A DNA stretch of 64,000 bases, from NCBI GenBank assembly GCA_963721435.1, contig CAVRJC010000006.1, positions 709,116 through 773,115 of the forward strand, given 5' to 3'. Positions 1 to 8,462 of this stretch are shown here, piece by piece. The notes under the pieces were generated by a model that was not told where the DNA came from, searched no databases, and worked only from the letters and a program-made list of their open reading frames with translations. This DNA comes from CAVRJC01 sp963721435. Its GTDB lineage: Bacteria > Actinomycetota > Acidimicrobiia > IMCC26256 > DASPTH01. The stretch's first letter is position 1. Every line of letters starts with the position of its first letter. The translations under genes were made by a program, and so were the position numbers.

Positions 1-143
1 ACGCCTCCCCGTGATATTGGTCCGTAGCGTCCAGCACCTATCCTGCATTGAAGGCACCGGGTGGGTGCGCGACAATGACCAACGGGCGCATCGAGCAGCC
101 GCTCGAACCGCAGCTCGAATGACGCAAGCGAGTCGAGGGAGTT

Positions 144-524
144 ATGCCGCTCTCCGAGGACGAACAGCGGATCCTGCAGGAGATCGAGGAGAACCTGTCG
201 GCCACCGACCCCAAGTTGGTGCAGCAGGCCGACATCACGCTGTACCGGCACTCCTCGCGCATGATCAAGTGGGCCGTCGTCGGCTTCGTCGTCGGCCTGG
301 TCATCATGGTCCTGACGTTCACGAGCAACCTGCTGTTCGGGTTGCTCGGCTTCGGGATCATGCTCACGTGCACGCTCGCGATCGAGCATCACGTGCGCAA
401 GCTCGGTCGGGCGGGCATGGAGAACCTCACCGGCTCGATGCGGAACGGCTCGGTGAAGAACGCGCTCGACAACGCGAGCCGGCGTTGGCGAGACCGCTGG
501 GGTAACAACGAGCCTCCGCACTGA
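144..524 (+). CDS. DUF3040 family small membrane protein
   Basis: 126 aa. The N-terminus (MPLSEDEQRILQEIEENL) is the hallmark of actinobacterial DUF3040 proteins: a short acidic amphipathic helix followed by two closely spaced hydrophobic segments at about residues 50-68 and 71-88 (WAVVGFVVGLVIMVL; LLFGLLGFGIML). The C-terminal tail is basic and Arg-rich and probably cytoplasmic. The ATG follows a purine-rich GAGGGAG and fits the family start. The family is widespread beside division and cell-wall genes in Actinobacteria but has no assigned biochemical role; a function in the envelope is inference. It is followed 21 bp later by a MerR-like gene on the same strand. Confidence 0.8.
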   Translation: MPLSEDEQRILQEIEENLSATDPKLVQQADITLYRHSSRMIKWAVVGFVVGLVIMVLTFTSNLLFGLLGFGIMLTCTLAIEHHVRKLGRAGMENLTGSMRNGSVKNALDNASRRWRDRWGNNEPPH

Positions 525-545
525 CGCCGGGTCGACGGGCGTCAC

Positions 546-1022
546 GTGGGGTACACCGCGATCCAGGCGTCCCGGTTCTCGGGCTGCACGACCGCGCAGC
601 TCGAAGCGTGGCAGCGCACCGGTCTCGTCGTTCCGTCCGACCTGACCACCGACCCGGTCGCGCCCTACTCGTTCCGTGACCTCGTGGCGGTGCGGATGGT
701 CGCGTCGCTGCTCGATGCGGGTCTGCCGATGGCGCGTGTGCGCCGCGCGGTCACCGAGCTCGCCGCCGCGGGGCACGATCTCGCCGAGCTGTCACTGGTG
801 AGCGACGGCGAGTCGGTGTGGGCGTGTCGTGACGACGGCGAGATCCTCGATGCGCTCCGCCACGGTCAGCTCGCGCTGTTCGTCGCGGTCGACCGCTTCG
901 CCGACGAGGTCGATGCCGAAGTGCGCGCGTTCGACTCCGACCGGCGAGCGTTCGTCGAGACGTTGAGTGAACGTGCCGCGCATCCCGCCCGCGGCCGCCC
1001 CGATCCGCCGGCCAGCAGCTGA
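546..1022 (+). CDS. MerR-like helix-turn-helix transcriptional regulator
   Basis: 158 aa from a GTG start. Residues 2-70 resemble a winged-helix MerR DNA-binding head: a helix with YTAIQASRFSGCTTAQLEAW, then a basic/aromatic wing (GLVVPSD...PYSFRDLVAVRMVASLLDAGLPMARVRRAV). The usual Y-x-R wing is replaced by PYSFRDL. The C-terminal half is acidic and resembles the ligand or dimerisation portion of MerR-type proteins with no metal-binding Cys pair, so a metal sensor is unlikely. Its target cannot be read from sequence. The ArsR and other regulators nearby are on different transcription units. Confidence 0.65.
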   Translation: MGYTAIQASRFSGCTTAQLEAWQRTGLVVPSDLTTDPVAPYSFRDLVAVRMVASLLDAGLPMARVRRAVTELAAAGHDLAELSLVSDGESVWACRDDGEILDALRHGQLALFVAVDRFADEVDAEVRAFDSDRRAFVETLSERAAHPARGRPDPPASS

Positions 1023-1427
1023 CCGCGCCCCGCTCCGCCCGGAACGCCCAGGTCGCTCCTGATCGCGAAGGCCAGAGAGGGCAGCTCGAGCTCGTCCGCG
1101 GCGGCGAACGCCGAGGCCCAGAAATCTGTGGGGCTGCGCCACGGACGCCACATGGCAAGCATCCGGTATGGCGGGCGCGGTTTCTCGGCCGGTCGGGTTC
1201 GCAGCCGTCTCACCGCGCCGCGTGCTCGACGGCCTGTCCACCGCCGGCTGATCCGGTTCGCAATCGATGCACAAGACCACTGGAATGCTGCCATGTCGGC
1301 ATGCGCCACAGCACCGCTGCGTCCGCGGGCACACCCGAGAGAACGAGGTCGGATCGCCGTCGCGTCGAGGGACGCACCTCCACCGGTTGCAGTTGCCCGG
1401 CGAGCTCGCGATTGAGAGGATGCCTGC
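1023..1427. other. Intergenic stretch without a supported gene
   Basis: About 400 bp with coding-like GC bias but no frame that holds a recognisable family. On the minus strand a short passage near 1040-1170 reads as a plausible peptide (SPTDFWASAFAAADELEL), which may be the relic of a decayed gene. No start, domain or neighbour supports a call. No hairpin terminator with a T-run is visible after the MerR-like gene. Confidence 0.4.
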
Positions 1428-1808
1428 ATGCCGAGCGCCGAGGACATCCAGCGGGTCTACGAGCACTACGCGGCAGCCTGGTCGAGGTTGGACCTCGACG
1501 CGGTGCTCGGCCTGTTCGCTCCCGACGCGGTCGTCCACGATCCGGTCGACGGCCCCGCGCTCGAAGGCGTGGAAGCCATCCGCGAGTACTTCGCGCGGGG
1601 GCTTGGCTTCGTGCGAGCGGTGAGGCTCTCAGGTCCGGTGCGCATCTCGCGGGATTGTCGCCATGCCGCGGCGTGCATCGAAGTCGAGGAGAATCACGAA
1701 GACGGGGTCAAGGTCCTCGAGGCCATCGACGTGTGGGCTTTCGACGACGACGGCCGCATCTCGACGATGAACGCGTACTTCGGCCCCACCAACCTCCGCG
1801 ACGCGTAG
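1428..1808 (+). CDS. SnoaL-like / NTF2-fold protein
   Basis: 126 aa. The pattern AEDIQRVYEHYAAAWSRLD ... VLGLFAPDAVVHDPVDGPALEGVEAIREYF is that of the SnoaL/NTF2-like superfamily: a long first helix, a beta strand with D-P-V-D-G near residues 35-42, then a conserved glycine and EAIREYF helix. The remaining residues form the cone-shaped beta sheet (VKVLEAIDVWAFDDDGRISTMNAYFGP). Members include small isomerases, hydrolases and hydratases acting on steroid or polyketide-like substrates, but many are uncharacterised, so no substrate is proposed. Nine bases separate it from a VOC-family gene, suggesting cotranscription. Confidence 0.75.
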   Translation: MPSAEDIQRVYEHYAAAWSRLDLDAVLGLFAPDAVVHDPVDGPALEGVEAIREYFARGLGFVRAVRLSGPVRISRDCRHAAACIEVEENHEDGVKVLEAIDVWAFDDDGRISTMNAYFGPTNLRDA

Positions 1809-1817
1809 GCAAGGGGA

Positions 1818-2282
1818 ATGACGATGCTCCGCAATCCGGATCATGTCACCGTCGCGGTAGCGGACGCGGCGACGGCGGTCGAGTTCTTCGAGCTGCTCGG
1901 CTTCCGCAAGCAACACGTGGCGGTGATCGACGGCGGAGCCCCGGCGCGATACATGGGGATGCCGGAGATGAAGGCCGCGCACATCACGCTCGCGCTCGAG
2001 GGATCCGAGCCCCCCTTCGAGATCCAACTGCTCGAGTTCGATCCCAGCCCGGCCGACGACCCGGGTGAGCACCCCACGAATCTGCGGCGACGCGGGTACA
2101 ACCACCTTGCGTTCCGGGTGGATGACATCGCGGCGGCCGCCGCCCATCTCATGGCCAACGGCGTCACCATGCTCAGCGAGGAGATGGACTACATCAGCCG
2201 GCGGCTCCGGTTCTTCGAAGGTCCCGAAGGCATCACCCTCGAGCTGGTGCAGTGGGTCGAATCGGACGACGCCCACGGCTGA
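1818..2282 (+). CDS. VOC-family (glyoxalase/dioxygenase-fold) protein
   Basis: 154 aa. The N-terminal module (NPDHVTVAVADAATAVEFFELLGF) and the C-terminal module (YNHLAFRVDDIAAAAAHLMANGV ... FFEGPEGITLELVQWV) are the paired beta-alpha-beta-beta-beta repeats of the vicinal oxygen chelate superfamily. Candidate metal ligands are His in the first strand (DHVTVAV), His in the YNHLAF strand and Glu in the final ITLELVQW strand, the usual H-H-E arrangement. The enzyme could be a lyase, dioxygenase or isomerase; the substrate is not deducible. It probably forms a two-gene unit with the preceding SnoaL-like gene. Confidence 0.8.
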   Translation: MTMLRNPDHVTVAVADAATAVEFFELLGFRKQHVAVIDGGAPARYMGMPEMKAAHITLALEGSEPPFEIQLLEFDPSPADDPGEHPTNLRRRGYNHLAFRVDDIAAAAAHLMANGVTMLSEEMDYISRRLRFFEGPEGITLELVQWVESDDAHG

Positions 2283-2346
2283 GGCGACCGGCGCGTCACC
2301 AGGGATGACACGTTGACCGCGGTGCGCGGCAGCGGTCGGCAGGACC

Positions 2347-3591
2347 GTGGCGTCGGGCGGCTACGACACGCAGTTCGACACGCATTCGACGCACCCCACT
2401 GCCCCTGGACCGCAGTGCCCGCCCGCGACCTCCTGTCAGAGCCAGGGAGGTAGCACGACGTTCGACTCGAGTGGCCACGGCACCGTCAGCTTCGATCCGT
2501 ACGTCTCGCACGTCGTCACGAACAGCTCGGCTGGCCCGCGAACGTTGTACGTGACGTCGACCAAGGTCTGGTTGTCGAGTGGTGACACGGTCGGTGGTGC
2601 CATTGAATCCGGCACCCCGTTGCCGAGCTTTGCCAGCGCGGTCGAGAGTGCACTCGGGCCCAGTCAGGGTGCGCTCGCGATGATCGGGCTCGCCAGCCCG
2701 GGCGGCTCGCTCAACCTGGAGCAGGAGGCGGTCGCCGACGCGACGCCGGCCGGCACGGGCTCGGTCGACGGTGTGAACGTCACCTACTACGACGTGACCA
2801 TCGACATGACGCAGCTCGCCGACACCCCGGACCTCAGCGACGTCCAGCGCGAGACGATCCAAGCCGCGCTGCCGTTGCTTCGCGAGGGTGGCTACTCCGG
2901 TACCACCGAGCGGATCGGCGTCGACGACGCCGGCTACATCCGTGAGGTGACGGCAACCAACCACTTCGACGACGGGAGCACCGGCACCCGGCACACCGTG
3001 CTGTCGAACTTCGGCTGCGCGGCGAAGTTCTATCCACCTGACCAGACCGCGCCCGCGGTCACGACGACGCGGCCGTGTGCACCACCGCCTTCGACGACGT
3101 CGAGCACCCCCGCGCCCACGTCGACGTCCGCGATGCCTTCGAGCACGACCACGTCGCTCACACCCACCTCGACGTCGGCACCGCCTGCCTCGACCACGAC
3201 ACGGCCGACTCCGTCGACGACGCTGGCCCCCGAGCCCCCGTCATCGACCACGGCCACGACGAGCCCTGAGCGCCGGCGATCGAGCGCCGCCACTGGCGCG
3301 TCACGACAGCCAGTCGGCCCGGAGCCGTACGACAACGAAGACCGCCGACGCCAGGAGCGACCGCCGAGGGAGAACGCGACGACAGCTCGAACCCACGGAG
3401 ACGGCAACCAGTCCCAGGAGGGGCAAACGTCACGAGTCAGGCTGCGTCGCGGTCGAGGTCGCGGCGAACGTGGGTGCGGGCGTGTGCGACCGCGTCATCG
3501 AGGTTGTCGAAGACGTGATGCTCGCTCGCGAGGCGTTGGAACGCGCCAACAGCAGACAGCGCTCGGCGATGTTCGGGACGCACGCCCTTGA
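2347..3591 (+). CDS. Putative surface/secreted protein with Thr-Ser-Pro-rich linker, N-terminus apparently missing
   Basis: 414 aa from GTG. Residues 1 to about 225 are hydrophilic with alternating strands and resemble the beta-rich body of an LppX/LolA-type lipoprotein; there are three Cys in this part. Residues about 235-310 are a low-complexity Thr/Ser/Pro/Ala linker typical of actinobacterial cell-wall or secreted proteins, and the last ~100 residues are Arg-rich. No signal peptide or lipobox precedes the body, so the true N-terminus may be lost or frameshifted upstream. The 3' end overlaps the convergent SulP gene by about 155 bp, which is unusual; the basic tail may be out-of-frame sequence after a lost stop. 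The function is unknown. Confidence 0.45.
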   Translation: MASGGYDTQFDTHSTHPTAPGPQCPPATSCQSQGGSTTFDSSGHGTVSFDPYVSHVVTNSSAGPRTLYVTSTKVWLSSGDTVGGAIESGTPLPSFASAVESALGPSQGALAMIGLASPGGSLNLEQEAVADATPAGTGSVDGVNVTYYDVTIDMTQLADTPDLSDVQRETIQAALPLLREGGYSGTTERIGVDDAGYIREVTATNHFDDGSTGTRHTVLSNFGCAAKFYPPDQTAPAVTTTRPCAPPPSTTSSTPAPTSTSAMPSSTTTSLTPTSTSAPPASTTTRPTPSTTLAPEPPSSTTATTSPERRRSSAATGASRQPVGPEPYDNEDRRRQERPPRENATTARTHGDGNQSQEGQTSRVRLRRGRGRGERGCGRVRPRHRGCRRRDARSRGVGTRQQQTALGDVRDARP

Positions 3592-5176
3592 GCAGCACGG
3601 TGATCCCTCGGCCTTCGAGCTCGGCGACGGTTTCCTCGAGGGCAGCCGCGCCCGTCGCGTCGAGCACCCGGACGTCGGCGAGGCGCAGGATCACGACCTT
3701 CACGTCGCCCACGTCGGTGAGCTGGGTGAGGAATTGCTGCGCGGCGCCGAAGAACAGCGCGCCCTGGATGCGGTACACGACGATGTGCTCGTGCAGCAGA
3801 CGATGCTCGTCATCGGCGTCGATCTCCACGTCCCGGTGCACCGATTCGGGCTCCGCGTGCGACGACTGTGCGACCGCGCGCAGCGCGACGATGGCTGCGA
3901 CCGCGACGCCGACTTCAACCGCGAGGATCAGGTCGAACACGATCGTCACCGCCGCGGTCACCGCGAGCACGAGTGCGTCGCCGCGGGTCGCGCGGACGAC
4001 CGCTCGCACGTTGTGCGGCTCGACCATCCGTACGGCGGTCACCATGAGCACGCCGGCGAGCGCGGCGAGTGGGATGCGAGCGACGAGCGTGCTGCCGATC
4101 AGCACGACGAGCAAGAGCACGAGCGAGTGCACAAGGGCCGACACGCGCGTTCGAGCACCGGCGCGCACGTTGACGGCGGTGCGTGCGATCGCGCCCGTCG
4201 CAGGCATGCCGCCGAAGAGCGGCGACACGATGTTGGCCAGACCCTGGCCGAACAGCTCGCGGTCGGGATCGTGGCGTGCGCTGTCGGACATGCCATCGGC
4301 GACCTTCGCCGACAAGAGGCTCTCGATGGCGGCCAGCGCGGCGATCGCGAACGCGGCCGACAGCAGGTCACCCATGCGCTGGAGCGACACTCCGGGGAGC
4401 GACGGAACTGGCAGCGAGTCGGGGAGGCTCCCGATTCGTGCAACGTCGACATTGGCAAGCTGCGCGATCGCGGTCGCGACGATCACCGCCACGAGCGATG
4501 CCGGGACGCCCTTGCGGAGTCGAGGAAGCCCGACCATCACGACCGCGACAACCGCGACGAGCCCGAGTGCGGCGAGCGTGCCGTCACCCGCCACTGCGTT
4601 CCCGACCGACCGGATCGCGACGAGCGCGGTGTTGTCACCCGCGGGCTTCGCCACGCCCAGTGCGTTCGGAACCTGCTGCAAGAAGATCAAGACCGCGATG
4701 CCGATCGTGAAGCCTTCGATCACTGGCCACGGCACGTAGCTGAGCGCGCGGCCCAACCGGGCGAACGACGCGATCAGCACGAGCACGCCGGCCATGAGGC
4801 CCGCCAGGAACACGCCGTCGGCCCCGTAGCGAGCCACGATCGGCACGAGCACGACGGTCATCGCGCCAGTCGGACCCGAGACCTGGACATTCGATCCGCC
4901 GAACACCCCGGCGACGACGCCGGCAACGATCGCGGTGATCAGACCCACCGACGCGCCGAGCCCCGTCGTGATCCCGAACCCGAGCGCCAACGGCAGCGCG
5001 ACGATCCCGACCGTGACACCCGCGATCAGATCGTGCTTCCACGACCGGCGCGCACCGGCATAGTCGGCACGGCGCGGGAGCAAGCTCGAGAGCAGTCGCG
5101 GCACGCGGGCGCGAAAGGCCGTCCCCGCGTCGGTTGCGGCGTCGCGTTCGCCGTCCTGCGCCTCGCTCACCGTCAT
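3437..5176 (-). CDS. SulP-family anion transporter with STAS domain
   Basis: 579 aa from the ATG at 5176. The membrane part (about residues 40-430) starts with the SulP signature (HDLIAGVTVGIVALPLALGF) and GPTGAMTVVL, followed by some ten to twelve hydrophobic spans. The cytoplasmic STAS domain occupies roughly residues 460-575 (VVYRIQGALFFGAAQQFL; VILRLADVRVLDATGAAALEE) with the conserved DATGAAAL loop. SulP proteins carry sulfate, bicarbonate or other anions; selectivity cannot be told here. The start overlaps the stop of the upstream ArsR gene (ATGA), so the two are co-translated, and the ArsR protein probably controls the pair. Confidence 0.9.
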   Translation of the reverse strand: MTVSEAQDGERDAATDAGTAFRARVPRLLSSLLPRRADYAGARRSWKHDLIAGVTVGIVALPLALGFGITTGLGASVGLITAIVAGVVAGVFGGSNVQVSGPTGAMTVVLVPIVARYGADGVFLAGLMAGVLVLIASFARLGRALSYVPWPVIEGFTIGIAVLIFLQQVPNALGVAKPAGDNTALVAIRSVGNAVAGDGTLAALGLVAVVAVVMVGLPRLRKGVPASLVAVIVATAIAQLANVDVARIGSLPDSLPVPSLPGVSLQRMGDLLSAAFAIAALAAIESLLSAKVADGMSDSARHDPDRELFGQGLANIVSPLFGGMPATGAIARTAVNVRAGARTRVSALVHSLVLLLVVLIGSTLVARIPLAALAGVLMVTAVRMVEPHNVRAVVRATRGDALVLAVTAAVTIVFDLILAVEVGVAVAAIVALRAVAQSSHAEPESVHRDVEIDADDEHRLLHEHIVVYRIQGALFFGAAQQFLTQLTDVGDVKVVILRLADVRVLDATGAAALEETVAELEGRGITVLLKGVRPEHRRALSAVGAFQRLASEHHVFDNLDDAVAHARTHVRRDLDRDAA

Positions 5177-5541
5177 GCTGCGCCGAGATCGGCCAGCAAC
5201 TCGCGCGACTCGTTGAGGGTGAGCAGCAGGATCTGCTTCGCGACCGCGAGGAGCTCGACGACGAGGGGGTCCTTGACCGTGTAGAAGACCGTGGACCCCT
5301 CTTTGCGTGAGGTCACGAGTCCCGCTTTGCGCAGCACCCCCAGCTGCTGCGACAGGTGGGAGAGCTCGATGCCCACCAGAGGCTGCATCTCGCCCACGGA
5401 ACGCTCGCCGTCCGCGAGCAGCTCCAACACCCGTATGCGCGCTGGGTTGGCGAGCGCCTTGAACAACTCCGCCTTCACCACCGACAGGGGCACGCTCAGA
5501 CCTTCGATGCCGGGCGCGCCAGCAGTTCCCTTTCTTGGCAT
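5173..5541 (-). CDS. ArsR-family transcriptional repressor
   Basis: 122 aa. The winged helix-turn-helix lies at about residues 24-100: LFKALANPARIRVLELL, GIELSHLSQQLGVLRKAGLV (recognition helix) and KEGSTVFYTV (wing). No ELCVC metal motif is present, so it is not a classical arsenic or cadmium sensor. It lies directly upstream of and overlaps the SulP transporter. Many SulP genes in bacteria are paired with such a regulator, so local autoregulation is a reasonable inference. The short A/T-rich stretch just upstream (TATGACAATAGTATCAGATG, about 5540-5560) is the likely promoter/operator. Confidence 0.88.
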   Translation of the reverse strand: MPRKGTAGAPGIEGLSVPLSVVKAELFKALANPARIRVLELLADGERSVGEMQPLVGIELSHLSQQLGVLRKAGLVTSRKEGSTVFYTVKDPLVVELLAVAKQILLLTLNESRELLADLGAA

Positions 5542-5632
5542 ATGACAATAGTATCAGATGATCAGATTTGCATCGCAATGGGGATCGCCGGGCAGGCAGA
5601 ACTGCGCGTCGAGCTGACCGTCATCAACCCCT

Positions 5633-6049
5633 TCAGTGGAGGTGGACGGTCCCGTCAGGATGGATGGTCCAACCCGGGTTGTGCGCGACTTCCCACGGGT
5701 GCCCGTCGGGATCGATGAACACGCCCGAGTAACCGCCCCAGAACGTGGCTTTGCCGGCGCGCCCGATGGTCGCGCCCGCGGCCACGGCCTCCGCGAGCAC
5801 CTGGTCCACCTCCGCCGGAGACGAGACGTTGTGGGCGAGCGTCACACCACCCCAGCCGCCGGTGTCCTCGACGGTGCTGTCCGCCGCGAGCTCGGCCCGG
5901 CTCCAGAGTGCAACGACCATCCCGCCCGCTTGGAAGAACACGACCTCGCCGTCGGGCGTCTCACCCGACCAGCCGAGTGCCTCGTAGAACGCTCGAGCGC
6001 GTCCGATGTCGGCCACACCCAGTGTCACCAGTGAGAGTCGCTGCTCCAT
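5633..6049 (-). CDS. VOC-family protein (glyoxalase/bleomycin-resistance-like)
   Basis: 138 aa from the ATG at 6049; an in-frame upstream start exists but the family begins at MEQRLSLVTLGVADIGRARAF. Two VOC modules are visible: VTLGVADIGRARAFYEALGW and GGVTLAHNVSSPAEVDQVL ... GYSGVFIDPDGHPWEVAHNP. The first strand has Thr where metal-binding family members often have His, while the second module keeps the Glu in HPWEVAHNP. The protein resembles the small cytosolic VOC proteins annotated as glyoxalases of unknown substrate. It is monocistronic, downstream of the transglutaminase operon on the same strand. Confidence 0.78.
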   Translation of the reverse strand: MEQRLSLVTLGVADIGRARAFYEALGWSGETPDGEVVFFQAGGMVVALWSRAELAADSTVEDTGGWGGVTLAHNVSSPAEVDQVLAEAVAAGATIGRAGKATFWGGYSGVFIDPDGHPWEVAHNPGWTIHPDGTVHLH

Positions 6050-6137
6050 CGTGGGGAGTCTCGCGCGGCAACCCTGGACTCGCTCGACGCGCTCTGGACG
6101 ATGGGTCCCTCCCAGAGGGAACCGCACGCCCGGAGCA

Positions 6138-8462
6138 TCACTCGCGACGGGATCCCGAGGGGACGCGGAGGGTGCTCGGGTCGAGCCGCCGGCGCCAGCG
6201 CTCGCGGAACGACAGTGGCTCGTCGAGCGCGCGCTCGAGCTCGTCGACGGACTCCCACGCCTGGCGGGCGTCGTCGCGCTCCGGCGGCCGATCCCCGTAC
6301 CGAGTCGTCGTATAGGTGCGCGCGAGCGCTCGCATCGGACGCGCGGTCGCCGGCGTCGTGTGCGTCGCGGTGGTGCGCGCGAGCTCGAGCGGTGTGAGCG
6401 CGGGATCGGCGCGCAGGCGGGCTTCTTGGAGGCGGTCGAGCGCTTCGTCCCATGCGCCCTGCACCGCCAGCGCGGGATCGGCGTCGTGACGGCGCGCGCG
6501 CCGTCGACGCTTCAGCACGACGACCGTGGCGACGTACGCGCCGACGATGAGCAGGATGCCGACGATGACGAGCGCGACGAGCGTCCACGCGGAGTTGTCG
6601 GACGCGACGGTCGTCGACACCGAGGGCGGGATCGGCGCTGCAGTCGACGGTGCCGTCGTGCCACCGGCCACGCCCCCCGGAGTCGTGCCGCCGGTGCCGT
6701 TGCCCGTGCCCGAGGGCGCGCCGCTGCCCGGGGGAGTCGTCGGCTGCGGCGGGATCGTCGCTTGGGGCTGCGAGCCGGTGTTGGCGATCGGTGTCACGGG
6801 GATCTCGGCCGGGAGCCCGCTTCCGCCGGCGCCGAGCGCGTTGCCGGTGGCGGGGGTCGGGTCGAACAGGTGGGTCCAGCCCAACCCTGCCAGCCACACT
6901 TCGGGCCACGCGTGCGCGTCGTGGGAGCTGACGGTGTAGACGTCGCCGTTCTTCGTGCCGGGTGTGTAGCCGACCGCCAGCCGAGTGGGCAGCCCGACCG
7001 CGCGCGCCATCACCGCGTATGCGCTCGCGAACTGCACGCAGAACCCGCGCCGCTGGCGGAGGAAGGTCTCGATCGCGTTGGCGTCGTCGCCGAGGTCGAT
7101 GCTGGTGTCGTAGGTGAAGCTTCCGTCCCGGAAGTAGTCGCGCAGCGCCTTCGCCTTGGCGAACGGCGTCACCGCGCCCGCCTTGCTCACGATCTGCGCG
7201 GCCAACGTGGTGATGTCACTCGGGAAGCCCGGTGGCAACGCGGTGTACTGCTCGAGCGCTCTGGGCACTGCGACTGCGGTCGCGGCCTGCTGCGCGTCGG
7301 TGACCTGATCCGCGGTCGCCCCGATCACCGAGCCGACGGTGTATGTGAGCCCCTCGACGCTCGACTCGCTCGTCACCAGGGTCCATGACGACACGACGAC
7401 GAGCGTGTCGCTCAGCGTGATCGACACGGGGCGGTAGGCCGCGGGCAGCCACCGTTCGCCGAGCCGGTTGATCGTGTAGACCTGCCGCACCGCGTTCGCG
7501 GGCACGGTGCTCGGCAGGCCGACCTTCACCTTGCCCTCACCCGCGGCGTTCAGCGTCCACTGGCCGCCGCCCTCCGCCGAGTACTCGTCCAGCGCGGTCA
7601 CGCGCCAGTAGTCGGGCCGCGGCGACTGCACCGTGAAGAGGTCGGGGATGTCGATGTTGCGGAGCTTGTCGCCGACGTCGACGAGCGGAGCGATGCTGGC
7701 GCGGTAGCTCTTGCCGCCCGCCTGCGTGCCGTTCGCGGTGTTGAAGTCGAGAATCGGGTCGGCGCCCGCGCCGGGGATCGCGGGCGCGAGCACGAGTGCG
7801 CCGAGTACCGCGACCACGGCGACGATCGCGGTGGGGAGGAGCGACGGCGCGCGTGTCGCCCCGCGGGTGACGAGCCAGCTGCGCCGGCGATCGAGGAGCG
7901 CGAGGTTCTGCGCGGAGAGGAAGCAGCCCGAGAGCACTGCGAACGCAGCGACGCTCAGCTCCCAGTCGTCCTTGGTGCCGAGGGTCGACGACCACACGAA
8001 GAGCACGAGCGCCGGTGCCAGCGCGCCCAGGACGGCGCGCCGCACGAATGCGAGCCAGTCGGAGATCAGCGCCATGAGCCAGGTGGCGATGACCGCGAGG
8101 AGGACCGCGCCGTCGGTGACCGGCGCCGGCGCGGGCGTGGTGCGCAACGTGTGCCACCCGTGATCGAGCTGACGGCTGATTGCTCGCCACGTGTCACCGA
8201 GCGGCGCGCCCGCGGTGGTCGTCGACGGCTCGAGCGCGTAGACCACGTACACCGCGAGCCCCAGCAGGCTGACGGCGACGGTGACCGCAGTGGCCCAGCC
8301 GCGGTGACGCCCGAACGCGCCGATCGCGAACGGGATGAGCGCGGCGCCGAGCACGGGCAGGACGAACCCACTGCCGTCGAACACGCGCGCGAGCGACAGC
8401 GCGGCGCCGGCGCCGAGCGCGGCGAGCGTCAGCGGCGCTAGGAGACGGGCACGTGAGGCCAT
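6138..8462 (-). CDS. TgpA-type transglutaminase-like membrane protein (DUF3488/DUF4129)
   Basis: 774 aa from the ATG at 8462, overlapping the DUF58 stop by 25 bp. The N-terminal ~200 residues contain about six membrane spans (DUF3488). A periplasmic or external region follows, with a transglutaminase-like core whose triad is visible: Cys in GFCVQFASAYAVM, His in HDAHAWPEVWL and Asp in LFDPTP. A Pro/Gly/Thr-rich linker, one more membrane span (WTLVALVIVGILLIVGAYVA) and a basic cytoplasmic C-terminus of DUF4129 type complete the protein. With the MoxR ATPase and DUF58 protein upstream it forms a conserved three-gene operon whose exact substrate is unknown; protein assembly or modification at the envelope is inferred. 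Confidence 0.9.
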   Translation of the reverse strand: MASRARLLAPLTLAALGAGAALSLARVFDGSGFVLPVLGAALIPFAIGAFGRHRGWATAVTVAVSLLGLAVYVVYALEPSTTTAGAPLGDTWRAISRQLDHGWHTLRTTPAPAPVTDGAVLLAVIATWLMALISDWLAFVRRAVLGALAPALVLFVWSSTLGTKDDWELSVAAFAVLSGCFLSAQNLALLDRRRSWLVTRGATRAPSLLPTAIVAVVAVLGALVLAPAIPGAGADPILDFNTANGTQAGGKSYRASIAPLVDVGDKLRNIDIPDLFTVQSPRPDYWRVTALDEYSAEGGGQWTLNAAGEGKVKVGLPSTVPANAVRQVYTINRLGERWLPAAYRPVSITLSDTLVVVSSWTLVTSESSVEGLTYTVGSVIGATADQVTDAQQAATAVAVPRALEQYTALPPGFPSDITTLAAQIVSKAGAVTPFAKAKALRDYFRDGSFTYDTSIDLGDDANAIETFLRQRRGFCVQFASAYAVMARAVGLPTRLAVGYTPGTKNGDVYTVSSHDAHAWPEVWLAGLGWTHLFDPTPATGNALGAGGSGLPAEIPVTPIANTGSQPQATIPPQPTTPPGSGAPSGTGNGTGGTTPGGVAGGTTAPSTAAPIPPSVSTTVASDNSAWTLVALVIVGILLIVGAYVATVVVLKRRRRARRHDADPALAVQGAWDEALDRLQEARLRADPALTPLELARTTATHTTPATARPMRALARTYTTTRYGDRPPERDDARQAWESVDELERALDEPLSFRERWRRRLDPSTLRVPSGSRRE

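Noticed and set aside
1040..1190. Small gene on the minus strand (SPTDFWASAFAAADEL)
   Set aside because: The peptide looks plausible, but no start, RBS or known family supports it; listed only as a possible relic.
3077..5284. Long open frame antisense to the SulP gene (735 codons)
   Set aside because: It is Arg/His/Asp-rich with no domain; it mirrors the codon bias of the well-supported SulP gene on the other strand.
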